Assembly: GCA_004134985.1 (NCBI GenBank)
Contig: REGQ01000061.1
Span: 1-64,000 of the forward strand
From: Paenibacillaceae bacterium
GTDB lineage: Bacteria; Bacillota; Bacilli; Paenibacillales; Paenibacillaceae
DNA length: 64,000 bases
Reading direction: 5' to 3'
How positions within the stretch are numbered: position 1 is the stretch's first letter; each line of letters opens with the position of its first letter. Positions 33,548 to 41,584 of the stretch are shown here, one piece after another. Made by a program: the position numbers and the translations under genes. The notes beneath the pieces were generated by a model that saw nothing but the letters and a program-made list of their open reading frames with translations, did not search any database and was not told where the DNA came from.

Positions 33548-34255
33548 ATGCGAAGAAAGCCGATAGTTATTCTTTTACTTGTTATATTAGCTACATGCTC
33601 AGCATGTACGAATGCTGCTACACAAGTGGAAACAATATCACTTGAACAAATAGAAACCCAAAAAGTGATAGAAGCTGAACGACCGCATGCTAAAGAAGCA
33701 GTAGATAAGAATAAACTCCCAGACAGCCTGAAAGAGGAGGGTCCAGAAGAAAGTGTGATCGATGCACACGTAGAGCATTCCGCCGCAACATCATCGGATG
33801 AAATCTATCGTATTGAATCGTTCGGAGTGGTTAAAGATATTACAGCAGGTGGGCTGTATCCGGCAGAAGGAATACGTTTGGTGGATACCGAGACAGAACA
33901 AGAGTTATGGTCTATGTCCCCTGGTTACTATGTTCAGTCCTACTTATGGTCACCTAATAATCGATATGTCGCAGTATATTTAGAAACGAGAATATCAGGT
34001 GAAACATTCGTTGTTGATACTAAGACGATGACGAAGATACCCCTACCTTTAATTGAACAGGTACGTAATAGCTTGAAAACGAATACGACTGTAAATGAAT
34101 CTCGTCCCGACCCTTATTTTAGATTTATGAATTGGCTAGATGACGACCAACTTAGTGTAACATTTCAGTGGTCTGGAACAGGTAGTGATGGTTATGAAGG
34201 AATTTATGTACACAATGTAACGGAGAATAAACTAGTCGACATCACGCTTAAATAG
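33548..34255 (+). CDS. Lipoprotein of unknown function (cassette 13, first gene)
   Basis: The 235-residue protein has a lipoprotein-type signal (MRRKPIVILLLVILATCSAC) with candidate lipidated cysteines at the end of the hydrophobic stretch. A low-complexity acidic linker (about 30-90) precedes a C-terminal domain with WSPNNRYVAVYLET, which resembles one blade of a WD40/TolB-like propeller. ATG at 33548 is in frame behind CCGGAGGT. Function unknown. Confidence 0.7.
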   Translation: MRRKPIVILLLVILATCSACTNAATQVETISLEQIETQKVIEAERPHAKEAVDKNKLPDSLKEEGPEESVIDAHVEHSAATSSDEIYRIESFGVVKDITAGGLYPAEGIRLVDTETEQELWSMSPGYYVQSYLWSPNNRYVAVYLETRISGETFVVDTKTMTKIPLPLIEQVRNSLKTNTTVNESRPDPYFRFMNWLDDDQLSVTFQWSGTGSDGYEGIYVHNVTENKLVDITLK

Positions 34256-34327
34256 TATTCTTGTAACAATAAGTTATAAGTTATCTGGAATAACATAAAA
34301 GTTAACAAATGAAGGTGGTTACTAAAT

Positions 34328-34807
34328 ATGAATTATGAATTAATAAAAGCCTCGGAAGATTATAAAGCGATTATAGAAAATCTAATGCAATTTTATATTT
34401 ACGACTTTTCTGAATTTGAAAGATGTGATGTCGAAGAAGATGGACTATATGAGGCATATCCATACTTAGAAGACTATTGGATAGAAGTAAATAATAGATT
34501 TCCATATGTTATTAAACTTGATGGAAAATATGTAGGCTTTGTCTTAGTCAGATTTATTGAATCAAAAGATCGCAATTACTTTTCAATTGCTGAGTTTTTT
34601 ATAATGAAGAAATATAGAAAAGAAGGAATTGGAAAAGCAGTAGCTAAACAAATTTTCAATTTACACAAAGGACAATGGGAAGTATATCAACTAGAGACCA
34701 ATAAACCGGCACAAGTATTTTGGAATAAGACGATTGATGAATTCACTCAAGGTAATTTTAAAGAGCGTATTGAAAACAACAGAAAGATTCAAGATTTTAT
34801 GAGCTAA
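34328..34807 (+). CDS. GNAT-family N-acetyltransferase (cassette 13)
   Basis: The 159-residue protein has the acetyl-CoA motif FFIMKKYRKEGIGKAVAKQI (about residues 90-109; RKEGIG being the pyrophosphate loop). It is related in layout to the GNAT at 40095-40589 (IYDFSEF/YDYDFSEY N-terminus, FWNKTI/FWRKLI end), so the array carries paralogues. The acceptor substrate is unknown. It is separated from its neighbours by short gaps without attC-like sites. Confidence 0.85.
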   Translation: MNYELIKASEDYKAIIENLMQFYIYDFSEFERCDVEEDGLYEAYPYLEDYWIEVNNRFPYVIKLDGKYVGFVLVRFIESKDRNYFSIAEFFIMKKYRKEGIGKAVAKQIFNLHKGQWEVYQLETNKPAQVFWNKTIDEFTQGNFKERIENNRKIQDFMS

Positions 34808-34850
34808 ACATTGAATTCATGTTGAAAAACTATTATTAAGGATGAAAGCA

Positions 34851-35243
34851 ATGGATATTTTAGGTTTGATTCCGACCCATAAATCTGACTTTCAAAATGT
34901 TGAAAAACTAAAAGGACTTGATATTAAATTAGTCAAACCCATAATTCCTGAACTGCTAGAATGGTTACAGGATATGAATTGGCCAATTGCGAATGACATT
35001 GAAGATCTATTAATAAATTTTCAAAAAGACTTAGTACCTTATATAAGAAACGTGTTAAACACAAAGGATGGCACCTGGAAATACTTTTTGTTGCATGGAT
35101 TAGTGAAGAGATTGCCGGATAATATCTTATTGATTTTAAAACCTGATTTGGAAAGAATGTATATCAATCCAACAGATGACGAAAAATATGAAGAGCTTGA
35201 TGATATATTACAAGAACTATTAACAAGAGTAACAAGAATTTAG
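34851..35243 (+). CDS. DUF5071-like protein (cassette 13, last gene)
   Basis: The 130-residue protein starts MDILGLIPTHKSDFQNVEKL and continues ELLEWLQDMNWPIANDIEDL, a pattern I recognise as DUF5071, a helical family of unknown function often found near immunity or accessory genes. ATG at 34851 is eight bases behind AAGGATGA; an ATG at 34842 is too close to the site. Confidence 0.75.
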   Translation: MDILGLIPTHKSDFQNVEKLKGLDIKLVKPIIPELLEWLQDMNWPIANDIEDLLINFQKDLVPYIRNVLNTKDGTWKYFLLHGLVKRLPDNILLILKPDLERMYINPTDDEKYEELDDILQELLTRVTRI

Positions 35244-35270
35244 AGTGTCCTTTCAGGCAGGCGAGTTCAT

Positions 35271-35437
35271 CAGATAACACGGCATCTACGCGGCGTCGCT
35301 AATGCTCCTTGGTCTGAGCGAGGATTTTCGAAGAAGAGTTGGATCAGGCAAACAACGCTGGACCACCTAACCGCGCCGCGGCCGGTATTGTCGTCCCTTA
35401 AAACTCTCGGGCTCGTGAATACAAAAAACGTTAGATG
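35271..35437 (+). repeat. attC-like site 14
   Basis: About 167 bp: CAGATAAC, an ATCTACG arm, CCTTGGTCTGAGCGAGG, a CGCGCCGCGGCCGG core that replaces the GATCAC hairpin, CTCGGGCTCGTGAATAC and GTTAGATG. The next cassette starts TTAGATGA and ends TCATCTAA at site 15, eight of eight complementary. Confidence 0.8.
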
Positions 35438-35469
35438 AAACCCTTGCAATATATAATGGAGGTGAATTC

Positions 35470-35589
35470 ATGGAAGATTGCAAACTTATACATACTTCAT
35501 CGAAATTGCGTATTTATGAGGATCCGTATGGTAAAACATTTTTAATAAAAACCAAGCATGTTTCCGTGGATGGAAAGATAAGGATTTAA
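35470..35589 (+). CDS. 39-residue protein or truncated gene (cassette 14)
   Basis: ATG 35470 behind GGAGGTG to TAA 35589; product MEDCKLIHTSSKLRIYEDPY then GKTFLIKTKHVSVDGKIRI. The strong start site suggests expression. It may be a short intact gene or the start of a larger one cut off before the NUDIX gene. No family recognised. Confidence 0.45.
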   Translation: MEDCKLIHTSSKLRIYEDPYGKTFLIKTKHVSVDGKIRI

Positions 35590-35617
35590 CAAATATTCGA
35601 TGCCAAGGAGTGAAACA

Positions 35618-36043
35618 ATGAATCCCCCAAAGCATATCATTTCAGCAGCTGCAATTGTCATTAATGACAAAAACGAATTGTTACTTATTAAAGGACCAAG
35701 AAGAGGCTGGGAGATGCCTGGTGGTCAAGTAGAAGTAGGAGAACCCTTATCTCATGCTGCGATAAGAGAAACAAAAGAAGAATCAGGAATTGATATTGAA
35801 ATTATCAAATTTTGTGGGGTTTTTCAGAACGTAAGGAATTCAATTTGTAATACGCTATTTTTAGCGAAACCAATAGGGGGAGAATTAATACAATCATCAG
35901 AAAGCTTGGATTCAGGCTTTTTTCCAATAGATGAAGCACTAAATAAAGTTGATTGGAAAGATTTCAGACAAAGAATAGAGTACTGTTTAAAACCTGAAAT
36001 GCAGCCTTTTTGTATTGAATTTAATGACGAGAAGAATATTTGA
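35618..36043 (+). CDS. NUDIX hydrolase (cassette 14)
   Basis: The 141-residue protein has an exact NUDIX box (GQVEVGEPLSHAAIRETKEE then SGI, about residues 36-58) preceded by WEMPGG. It starts at ATG 35618, eight bases behind AAGGAG. Likely a small-molecule or nucleotide pyrophosphohydrolase. Its cassette has perfectly complementary termini. Confidence 0.88.
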   Translation: MNPPKHIISAAAIVINDKNELLLIKGPRRGWEMPGGQVEVGEPLSHAAIRETKEESGIDIEIIKFCGVFQNVRNSICNTLFLAKPIGGELIQSSESLDSGFFPIDEALNKVDWKDFRQRIEYCLKPEMQPFCIEFNDEKNI

Positions 36044-36068
36044 GGGTATCTCAAGAAGCTGCAGGCAT

Positions 36069-36231
36069 CATCTAACATTGCACTCACGCATCATAGCCTT
36101 ACGGCTGCTCGGTCGCCGAGAGGCATTTCGAGAAAGCCAATTCTGGTGACACCCTGTGAACCTAACGACGTTGCGGCCGGCACCGTTGGGCCTTAAGGTT
36201 CCCGGGTTCGTGAATGCGGGGACGCTAGTCG
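36069..36231 (+). repeat. attC-like site 15
   Basis: About 163 bp: CATCTAAC, CTCACGC, GCCTTACGGC, CTCGGTCGCCGAG, TGCGGCCGGCACCGTTGGG, CCTTAAGG, CGTGAATGCGGGGACGCTAGTCG. The right core is GCTAG instead of GTTAG. Confidence 0.75.
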
Positions 36232-36334
36232 AAACGCTCGAATAATTGATTAATGACAGGATGAACCCATGGAAGCTGAAAGGTCTTACTCGTATAGAAT
36301 AATGAATGTGTTAAGGAATGGTGAGTGAGAAATA

Positions 36335-36751
36335 ATGATTGATTTAAGTGAAACTCTTAAAAAGCTTAATAATGAATTATCCAGAACTAACATAGGAGAT
36401 TTTTGTATTTATCACTATTCTAGCAGACCTAGTCTATTATTAGTTGGTAGTTTTGACTTTTCTTACTACCATAATGTTGAAATAGCCTTTAATGAGGTTT
36501 CTTTTGTTATTTGTCCAGGAGGGATTTTTACTGTCGACCATTTTAGACTTGCAACCAAGGATGAATTGCAGAGATTATACGAGGTTTCATATGGATACAA
36601 CGATACTCCAACTATATGTCTAGAAGACACAACATTTAATACTAAGTTTTTTATTGCAGCTAGTGAAGTGAATTACTCATTTCAGAATGTCTATTATTAC
36701 AAAAAAGAGTCGTTAGCTGAGAACGAACGAATCGCTGATTGGGTTACATAG
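36335..36751 (+). CDS. Hypothetical protein (cassette 15)
   Basis: The 138-residue protein has no signal peptide or membrane helix and no motif I recognise. The SFDFSYYHNVEIAFNEVSFV segment is rich in aromatic residues and beta-strand propensity. Start behind GGTGAGTGAGA. The stop is six bases from the left arm of attC-like site 16. Confidence 0.7.
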   Translation: MIDLSETLKKLNNELSRTNIGDFCIYHYSSRPSLLLVGSFDFSYYHNVEIAFNEVSFVICPGGIFTVDHFRLATKDELQRLYEVSYGYNDTPTICLEDTTFNTKFFIAASEVNYSFQNVYYYKKESLAENERIADWVT

Positions 36752-36756
36752 ATTGT

Positions 36757-36872
36757 TTTCTATATAACACCGTTTTCCTGCCGCGTCGCATACGCTCCTT
36801 GGACTGCCCTGAGGCATTTCGAGGAAGTAGAGTCAGGCAGACAACCCTGTAAGGTTAAAGCCCCTAAAATGC
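36757..36872 (+). repeat. attC-like site 16 (left part only)
   Basis: TATATAAC, CTTGGACTGCC paired with GGCAGACAACC, and CCTGTAAGGTTAAAGCCCC. The apical part and the right arms are missing. The CTGCC..GGCAG pairing differs from other sites yet stays complementary. Confidence 0.65.
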
Positions 36873-36905
36873 AATGAAAAATTTAATTTGAGGGTGATCG
36901 ACACA

Positions 36906-37238
36906 ATGAGGAAGTATGCATTTACTCGACCAAATCATTCACATATAATTCCTAAAGTAATGATTTTCGAAACACATCATAGTGGTACTTATGTATTTTT
37001 ATATGCGTCTAAAGATGATGTACCTTCACATAATGATTTTTGGTTTGATGATTTAAAAGATGCGGAAGACTATTGTAAACAATATTTTGATATCAGTACT
37101 AATGATTGGATACAAATCGAAGATCCACTTGAAGTTTGCCAGCATGATTTAATTAGACCAATTCGGATGAAAAGGATCTTAAATGATAATAAATATGAAA
37201 TATTGATAGATAATCAATGGAAGGATATTGAATTATAG
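36906..37238 (+). CDS. Hypothetical protein (cassette 16)
   Basis: The 110-residue protein MRKYAFTRPNHSHIIPKV... has no recognised domain. It is acidic in the middle (YLFASKDD-like region YASKDDVPSHNDFWFDDLKD) and probably cytosolic. The ATG at 36906 follows TTTGAGGGTGA. The product resembles small uncharacterised immunity-like or accessory proteins only in size. Confidence 0.65.
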   Translation: MRKYAFTRPNHSHIIPKVMIFETHHSGTYVFLYASKDDVPSHNDFWFDDLKDAEDYCKQYFDISTNDWIQIEDPLEVCQHDLIRPIRMKRILNDNKYEILIDNQWKDIEL

Positions 37239-37299
37239 GGCAGTAAAACATTATTGATAAGGAGTGAGTTCTGCAAGTTAAGTCGTTAAGTGGGGCCAT

Positions 37300-37362
37300 C
37301 AGATAACACCATATACACGTATTTGGGCATTCGCCCCTCAGTCCGGACAGAAGTTGGAGATC
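37300..37362 (+). repeat. attC-like site 17 (left half only)
   Basis: CAGATAAC, ATACACG, GGGCATTCGCCC, CAGTCCGGACAGAAGTTGGAG; then the kinase leader begins. The right half is missing, as at site 4, and both break near the AAGTT(A/G)GAG segment. Confidence 0.65.
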
Positions 37363-37395
37363 CGCAAAAACATAATAGTAATAGGAGAGATTTTT

Positions 37396-37944
37396 ATGAG
37401 ACGCCTAGTAATCATGACGGTTGGAAAAACGCATAGTGGAAAAACCACCTTCGCTAAACAATTAGAGTCCGTATTACTACAAGCTATTGTCATTGATCAG
37501 GATGCTCATGCTGAATTTATTAATAACCATTACAAGACACTTCGCCCTATAGAGGGCCCTAACACTCTAAAATTCTCTGTAACTAATGCAATTGTTAACT
37601 ATGCTACGGAGCAAAGCAATTTCCATATTATTTTAAGCAATTCCAATTTAAATAAATCAGGAAGAACAAATGTACTCCGATATTTTCATGGCAAAGGATT
37701 TGAAAGTATTATTGTTTACTTTGATTTGCCTATTGATTTACTGAAAGAACGTGTTATGCAAACCCAAAGAAGTAAAGCTATATTTAGAAGTGCCTCAAGC
37801 TTTTTAGAAGTATTGGAGAGACAAGAAAATTCGACAGAAATACAACCTAGTAAAGATGAAGCTAGTTATCTATTTGACATTAAGGACCCAAATGATACAG
37901 CGGATATTATTCAACAAATAAAAGCAATCAGTGAAATTAGATGA
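37396..37944 (+). CDS. P-loop AAA/kinase-like protein (cassette 17)
   Basis: The 182-residue protein has Walker A VGKTHSGKTTF (about residues 8-18), DQDAHAEF (about 37-44) as a likely Mg/substrate motif and an arginine-containing lid region (ERVMQTQRSKAIFR). It fits small ATP-binding kinases of the Zeta-toxin/chloramphenicol-phosphotransferase group. The start at 37396 follows TAGGAGAG. The substrate is unknown; with cassettes 3 and 4 it is the third small kinase of the array. Confidence 0.75.
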   Translation: MRRLVIMTVGKTHSGKTTFAKQLESVLLQAIVIDQDAHAEFINNHYKTLRPIEGPNTLKFSVTNAIVNYATEQSNFHIILSNSNLNKSGRTNVLRYFHGKGFESIIVYFDLPIDLLKERVMQTQRSKAIFRSASSFLEVLERQENSTEIQPSKDEASYLFDIKDPNDTADIIQQIKAISEIR

Positions 37945-37964
37945 TTCGAAGAAGTCCGATCCTT

Positions 37965-38079
37965 CAAATAACACCGTTTTCACGCTTCGGGCATTCGCTG
38001 TAGGTCCGGCAGAGGCTACAGGCATGGAAGCGGAGTCATCCGACTTTTTCGGACGTCGTGAACACGCAAACGTTAGATG
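37965..38079 (+). repeat. attC-like site 18
   Basis: About 115 bp: CAAATAAC, TTTCACG, GGGCATTCGCTGTAGGTCC, GAGTCATCCGACTTTTTCGG, CGTCGTGAACACGC, GTTAGATG. The following cassette begins TTAGATGA and, after an IS insertion, ends TCGTCTAA at site 19 (seven of eight). Confidence 0.75.
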
Positions 38080-38112
38080 AAATTATGCAGGTGTAAAGTG
38101 AAAGGTGATTTT

Positions 38113-38138
38113 ATGTGGAAGTATAATGCTACATATAA
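38113..38138 (+). pseudogene. 5' end of a cassette gene cut by the IS3-family element
   Basis: GAAAGGTGATTTT precedes ATG GTG-like start codons reading MWKYNATYN before the IS end near 38139. The normal spacing from site 18 and the ribosome binding site indicate a cassette gene that was disrupted. A possible 3' remainder lies at 39530-39646. Confidence 0.5.
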
Positions 38139-38170
38139 TCTAGACAGCAAAAAAGGAGTTTCTTAGTTGT

Positions 38171-38464
38171 ATGACAACCAGTAGAAGAAAGTTCAGCCCC
38201 GAAGAAAAAGCACGCATTGTACTGGAAATACTGAAGGAAGAAAAGACGGTGTCACAGATCGCAACGGAGGAGGGGATTCATACGAATGTCCTCAACCGGT
38301 GGAAATCAGAAGCCGTTCAAAACCTCTCCCAATTGTTTGTCGATGATCGTAAAGGCATCACGAAAATGAAACAGGAATACGAGCAACAAATCGACGAACT
38401 CTACGGCGAAGTGGGCAGATTAACCACCCAATTGTCGTGGCTCAAAAAAAAATCTGGCCTCTAA
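38171..38464 (+). CDS. IS3-family transposase OrfA
   Basis: The 97-residue protein MTTSRRKFSPEEKARIVLEI... is a helix-turn-helix DNA-binding subunit (VSQIATEEGIHTNVLNRWKS) with a C-terminal leucine-rich coiled coil. It ends just after a run of nine A bases (38444-38452). Reading one base fewer in that run joins it to the OrfB frame, so a slippage fusion is likely, as known for IS3 elements. Confidence 0.85.
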   Translation: MTTSRRKFSPEEKARIVLEILKEEKTVSQIATEEGIHTNVLNRWKSEAVQNLSQLFVDDRKGITKMKQEYEQQIDELYGEVGRLTTQLSWLKKKSGL

Positions 38465-38492
38465 TCTATCCCGTGAGGAACGTGTAGATTTA

Positions 38493-39320
38493 TTGGAGTG
38501 GGACACTCCTGAGCATTCCATCCTCGTACAAGCGGACCTACTGAGCCTGAACCGCTCCAGCCTGTACTACAAGCCGGTGCCTCCATCTCCGGAGGAAATA
38601 CGCCTCAAACACCGGATTGATGAGCTTTATACGAAGCATCCGTTCATGGGCTATCGAACGATCGCTTCGATCATGAATCGGGAGAACGACTCGATTCACG
38701 AAAATACCGTAAGGCGTTATATGCGCGAAATGGGGATTATGGCGATCTACCCGGGTCCGAACCTGAGCAAACGTGATCTTCAACATCGGATCTATCCCTA
38801 TCTGCTGCGTAAATTAGCGATTACAGCGCCGGAGCAGGTCTGGAGTGTGGACATCACCTATATTCGAATGAAGCACGGCTGGATGTACCTATACGCCATT
38901 ATAGACTGGTATTCGCGCTATATCGTAGACTGGCAGCTTGATCAGAGCCTGGAGATTGGTTTTGTACTCGAGACGATGACACGGGCACTGGCTAGGCGGA
39001 AGCCAGGCATTGTGAACAGTGATCAGGGGAGTCATTTCACGAGTCCAAAGTACATTGATTTGCTGAAGGAGAACGACGTTCGCATCAGTATGGACGGAAA
39101 AGGTCGTGCAACCGATAATATCGCCATCGAACGTTTTTGGCGCAGTCTGAAGTACAATGAGATCTATCTGAACGATTACGGCAGCCCACGTGAGGCTCGG
39201 AACGGCATCCGCAGTTATATTCATCTTCACAACGAGTACTTGCCGCACCAGTCTCTGCAGAGGCACACGCCAGCTGCGGTGTATAACCGTGAAGTCGTGC
39301 TTCGGCCCACATCTGAATAA
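38493..39320 (+). CDS. IS3-family transposase OrfB (DDE catalytic subunit)
   Basis: The 275-residue protein contains the rve integrase core with the D-D-E triad: VDITYIRM (first Asp), VNSDQGSHF (second Asp) and AIERFWRSLKYNEIY (Glu, 35 residues later). It looks intact. The frame continues upstream without a stop to the A9 run at the end of OrfA, consistent with an OrfAB fusion made by frameshifting. The TTG at 38493 is a formal start only. Confidence 0.9.
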   Translation: MEWDTPEHSILVQADLLSLNRSSLYYKPVPPSPEEIRLKHRIDELYTKHPFMGYRTIASIMNRENDSIHENTVRRYMREMGIMAIYPGPNLSKRDLQHRIYPYLLRKLAITAPEQVWSVDITYIRMKHGWMYLYAIIDWYSRYIVDWQLDQSLEIGFVLETMTRALARRKPGIVNSDQGSHFTSPKYIDLLKENDVRISMDGKGRATDNIAIERFWRSLKYNEIYLNDYGSPREARNGIRSYIHLHNEYLPHQSLQRHTPAAVYNREVVLRPTSE

Positions 39321-39529
39321 CGGAGTAAGAACCTTTCCTTCCGCGCCTTCGCTTGAGCTTTGTCCTCCACATGTGGACAACATGACACTGGGGATAATTA
39401 ACTGTTATTCCATTTCGGAAGGGGTATACGGCCTACTATGCCGGAGCTTTATCACTTCCTTGTGAATCATTTCACACCTTAACTATAGTAAAATAACTGT
39501 CTTGACATCTTGTAGCACCAAAAACAACC

Positions 39530-39646
39530 ATGAAGCGTATTTATCAAGAAATTAAAGAATTTACCATCGACGAAATTAAAGCGAAATCTATGCAAGTGCG
39601 TAAAGATAATTTTTCAGGGGGGGATCTTCTTGGAGGTTTTATTTAA
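39530..39646 (+). pseudogene. Possible remnant of a cassette gene after the IS element
   Basis: A 38-codon frame reads MKRIYQEIKEFTIDEIKAKS then MQVRKDNF and overlaps the start of the next gene. It may be the tail of the gene cut at 38113 or an unrelated small frame. No ribosome binding site is obvious. Confidence 0.3.
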
Positions 39647-40055
39647 AGAATATGTAATAACGGATGACAAGAACAGAATAAATAGAAAAGTAGTCCTGGA
39701 TTTCTTAGCCCAAAGTTATTGGGCTCGCAGGAGGCCAACAGAACGTATATTAAAGTCTATTGAGAATTCTCATTGTTATGGCGTTTATCATAAAGACCAG
39801 CAAATTGGATTTGCAAGAGTCATCACAGATGAAGCAACAGTATTTTACCTCTGTGATGTATTTGTATTGAACGAATATCAAGGACAAGGCATAGGTAAGA
39901 AATTGATTGAAATCATAATTAATTCTAAAGAATATGAATGGATGACAGGAATACTAGGAACACTAGATGCTCATGGATTGTATGAACAATACGGTTTCGA
40001 GAAAGATTCAAATCGTTTTATGCGTAGGGTGCCTCAAGAAATAAAGAAGATGTAA
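39630..40055 (+). CDS. GNAT-family N-acetyltransferase (cassette 18)
   Basis: The 141-residue protein has the classical motif A: FYLCDVFVLNEYQGQGIGKK, with QGQGIG as pyrophosphate loop. The YEQYGF stretch near the end is the usual substrate/CoA-contacting tail. It starts at a TTG behind GGGGGGG. It resembles YjdJ-like small GNATs of Bacillota. The acceptor is unknown. Confidence 0.88.
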   Translation: MEVLFKEYVITDDKNRINRKVVLDFLAQSYWARRRPTERILKSIENSHCYGVYHKDQQIGFARVITDEATVFYLCDVFVLNEYQGQGIGKKLIEIIINSKEYEWMTGILGTLDAHGLYEQYGFEKDSNRFMRRVPQEIKKM

Positions 40056-40094
40056 TTGCACCGCCAAAAGCAAAAATAATTACTAGGAGACAAT

Positions 40095-40589
40095 ATGGAA
40101 ATTAAACTTATTCCAGTAAAAGCAGAAGAAAAATATATATTATCTAATTTGTATCAACTGTATGATTACGATTTTAGTGAATATACCAAACAAGATATTA
40201 ATAAGGAGGGAAGGTATGATGTGAATATTGATTTTTTCTGGGAAGGAGATAACAGGTGGCACCCTTATTTAATTGAGCTATCTGGAATTTTAGCTGGTTT
40301 TGTAGTTGTGCTACTGGAAAACATGGATATCGATCCAGACCCAACTCATGTTATATATGATTTTATGATTCTAAAGAAATTCAGAAAAACAGGTATTGGC
40401 CATGCTGCTGCTATCCAAACACTTGAGATGTACAAAGCGAACTGGGAGATTGCTCAGATGCAAGCAAATATACCAGCGATATCGTTTTGGAGAAAATTAA
40501 TAAAGAATTATACAAAGGATAATTATACTGAAATATTTAGGGAAGATAGAAAGAAATATGTTCAAACATTTAGTAATAAATACACCTAA
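40095..40589 (+). CDS. GNAT-family N-acetyltransferase (cassette 18)
   Basis: The 164-residue protein has motif A FMILKKFRKTGIGHAAAIQT (RKTGIG loop). It is paralogous to the GNAT at 34328-34807, sharing the YDYDFSEY start and the FWRKLI end, which suggests duplication or repeated acquisition of one GNAT type. The start follows TAGGAG. Confidence 0.85.
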   Translation: MEIKLIPVKAEEKYILSNLYQLYDYDFSEYTKQDINKEGRYDVNIDFFWEGDNRWHPYLIELSGILAGFVVVLLENMDIDPDPTHVIYDFMILKKFRKTGIGHAAAIQTLEMYKANWEIAQMQANIPAISFWRKLIKNYTKDNYTEIFREDRKKYVQTFSNKYT

Positions 40590-40614
40590 AGAAATGGTGT
40601 AAACAGGGCGACAT

Positions 40615-40712
40615 CGTCTAACAGCATATAAGGCAAGGTGTTAATGAGAAGTCCATCGCCGCGGCTTCTTAAGCCTCTCGGGTCCGTGACAGGAATACGA
40701 ACGATTTAAAGA
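40615..40712 (+). repeat. attC-like site 19 (degenerate)
   Basis: CGTCTAAC, a shortened middle with ATCGCCGCGGCTTCTTAAGCC, CTCGGGTCCGTGACAGGAATAC and CGATTTAAAG. The inner left arm is missing and the right core has decayed, so it may be inactive. Confidence 0.6.
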
Positions 40713-40743
40713 GTAATCCATAAAAAATGAAAGGACAAAAAAC

Positions 40744-41169
40744 ATGAAAGAAATAACTCTATCAAAATTCCAAATCCAAGAACTTGTAGCAGCGTTTGAA
40801 GATAACAATTACGAGCATTCATACTATCTTGATATTGAAACCGGTGAAGTAATTTTTATGAGTGACTATATAGAGATTGATGATGAATTATCCTTGTCAA
40901 TCGAAGGGTATATTAGCGTGCCCAGCATCGAATCATCTGAAGCGTTTGATCAGATGGTCGAATTTGGACAAACCATAACTAATATAGAAATAAGAAACAT
41001 TATTTTAAATTCATTACAAGGCAAAGGGGTGTTTAGAAGATTTAAGGACATGGTAAATGGATTCCCGGATGAAAGAAGTAGATGGTTCGAATTTAAAAAC
41101 GAGAAAAATATGAAAAGAATAGTTGAAGAATTGGAATATGAAGGAATCAAGATCGTAATTAATGGATAA
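40744..41169 (+). CDS. UPF0158-family protein (cassette 19)
   Basis: The 141-residue protein matches the UPF0158 pattern: an N-terminal SKFQIQELVAAFE segment, an acidic middle (DYIEIDDELS) and a C-terminal GKGVFRRFKDMVNGFPDERS RW-type stretch. Function of the family is unknown. The start follows AAAGGACA. It fills one cassette. Confidence 0.8.
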   Translation: MKEITLSKFQIQELVAAFEDNNYEHSYYLDIETGEVIFMSDYIEIDDELSLSIEGYISVPSIESSEAFDQMVEFGQTITNIEIRNIILNSLQGKGVFRRFKDMVNGFPDERSRWFEFKNEKNMKRIVEELEYEGIKIVING

Positions 41170-41202
41170 TAAGACTTTTGAGGATTAACTCAAAGCACCT
41201 TT

Positions 41203-41307
41203 GCCGAACATCGTATTCAAGCTTCATGGTATTCGCCTCTCGATCCAGCGTGTTTAATTGCCGCGGTAGCTAAAGCCTCTCAGGCTCGAGAATACAAAAC
41301 GGGTGAA
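41203..41307 (+). repeat. attC-like site 20 (degenerate)
   Basis: GAACATCGTATTCAAGC, CTCTCGATCC, TTGCCGCGGTAGCTAAAGCC, CTCAGGCTCGAGAATACAAAACGGGTG: all parts are present in order but mutated, including both outer cores. It borders the second non-cassette block. Confidence 0.5.
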
Positions 41308-41337
41308 AGCTCCGAAAACCTAAATACGTTAAGTTAC

Positions 41338-41521
41338 GGAATTTATGATGTGGAGAGTTTTACGAATATTAAACAAGCAGAGTCAGAGAATGTGAATTCA
41401 AGGAAGGTACTTGAGAAAATCGGATTAAGAGAAAAAGGGATATTGAAGGAACATTATTATTGGGAATCGGTTTGTTGATACTGCCGTATATGCAGTACTT
41501 AAGAAAGACTATAAAGTGTGA
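41338..41521 (+). pseudogene. GNAT acetyltransferase C-terminal remnant, frameshifted
   Basis: A frame without a start reads ESENVNSRKVLEKIGLREKG, then ILKEHYYWES, the typical C-terminal part of RimJ/RimL-like GNATs (ENxxSxxVLEKxGF). It then needs a frameshift to continue as DTAVYAVLKKDYKV and stop at 41519. The N-terminal two thirds are absent. Confidence 0.75.
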
Positions 41522-41584
41522 GAGTTCGCAGAATGCAAGAAGATAGGCGAAACCGCTTGAAATAAAATTGGGGGAAACACACTG

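Larger units (their letters stand above)
38139..39506 (+). mobile_element. IS3-family insertion sequence (about 1.37 kb)
   Basis: Two overlapping transposase frames are bracketed by related ends: TCTAGACAG at 38139 and its near-complement CTGTCTTGA at 39498. Size and two-frame layout fit the IS3 family. I could not define a target duplication. It sits between attC-like site 18 and the GNAT genes, so it entered a cassette after assembly of the array. Confidence 0.75.
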
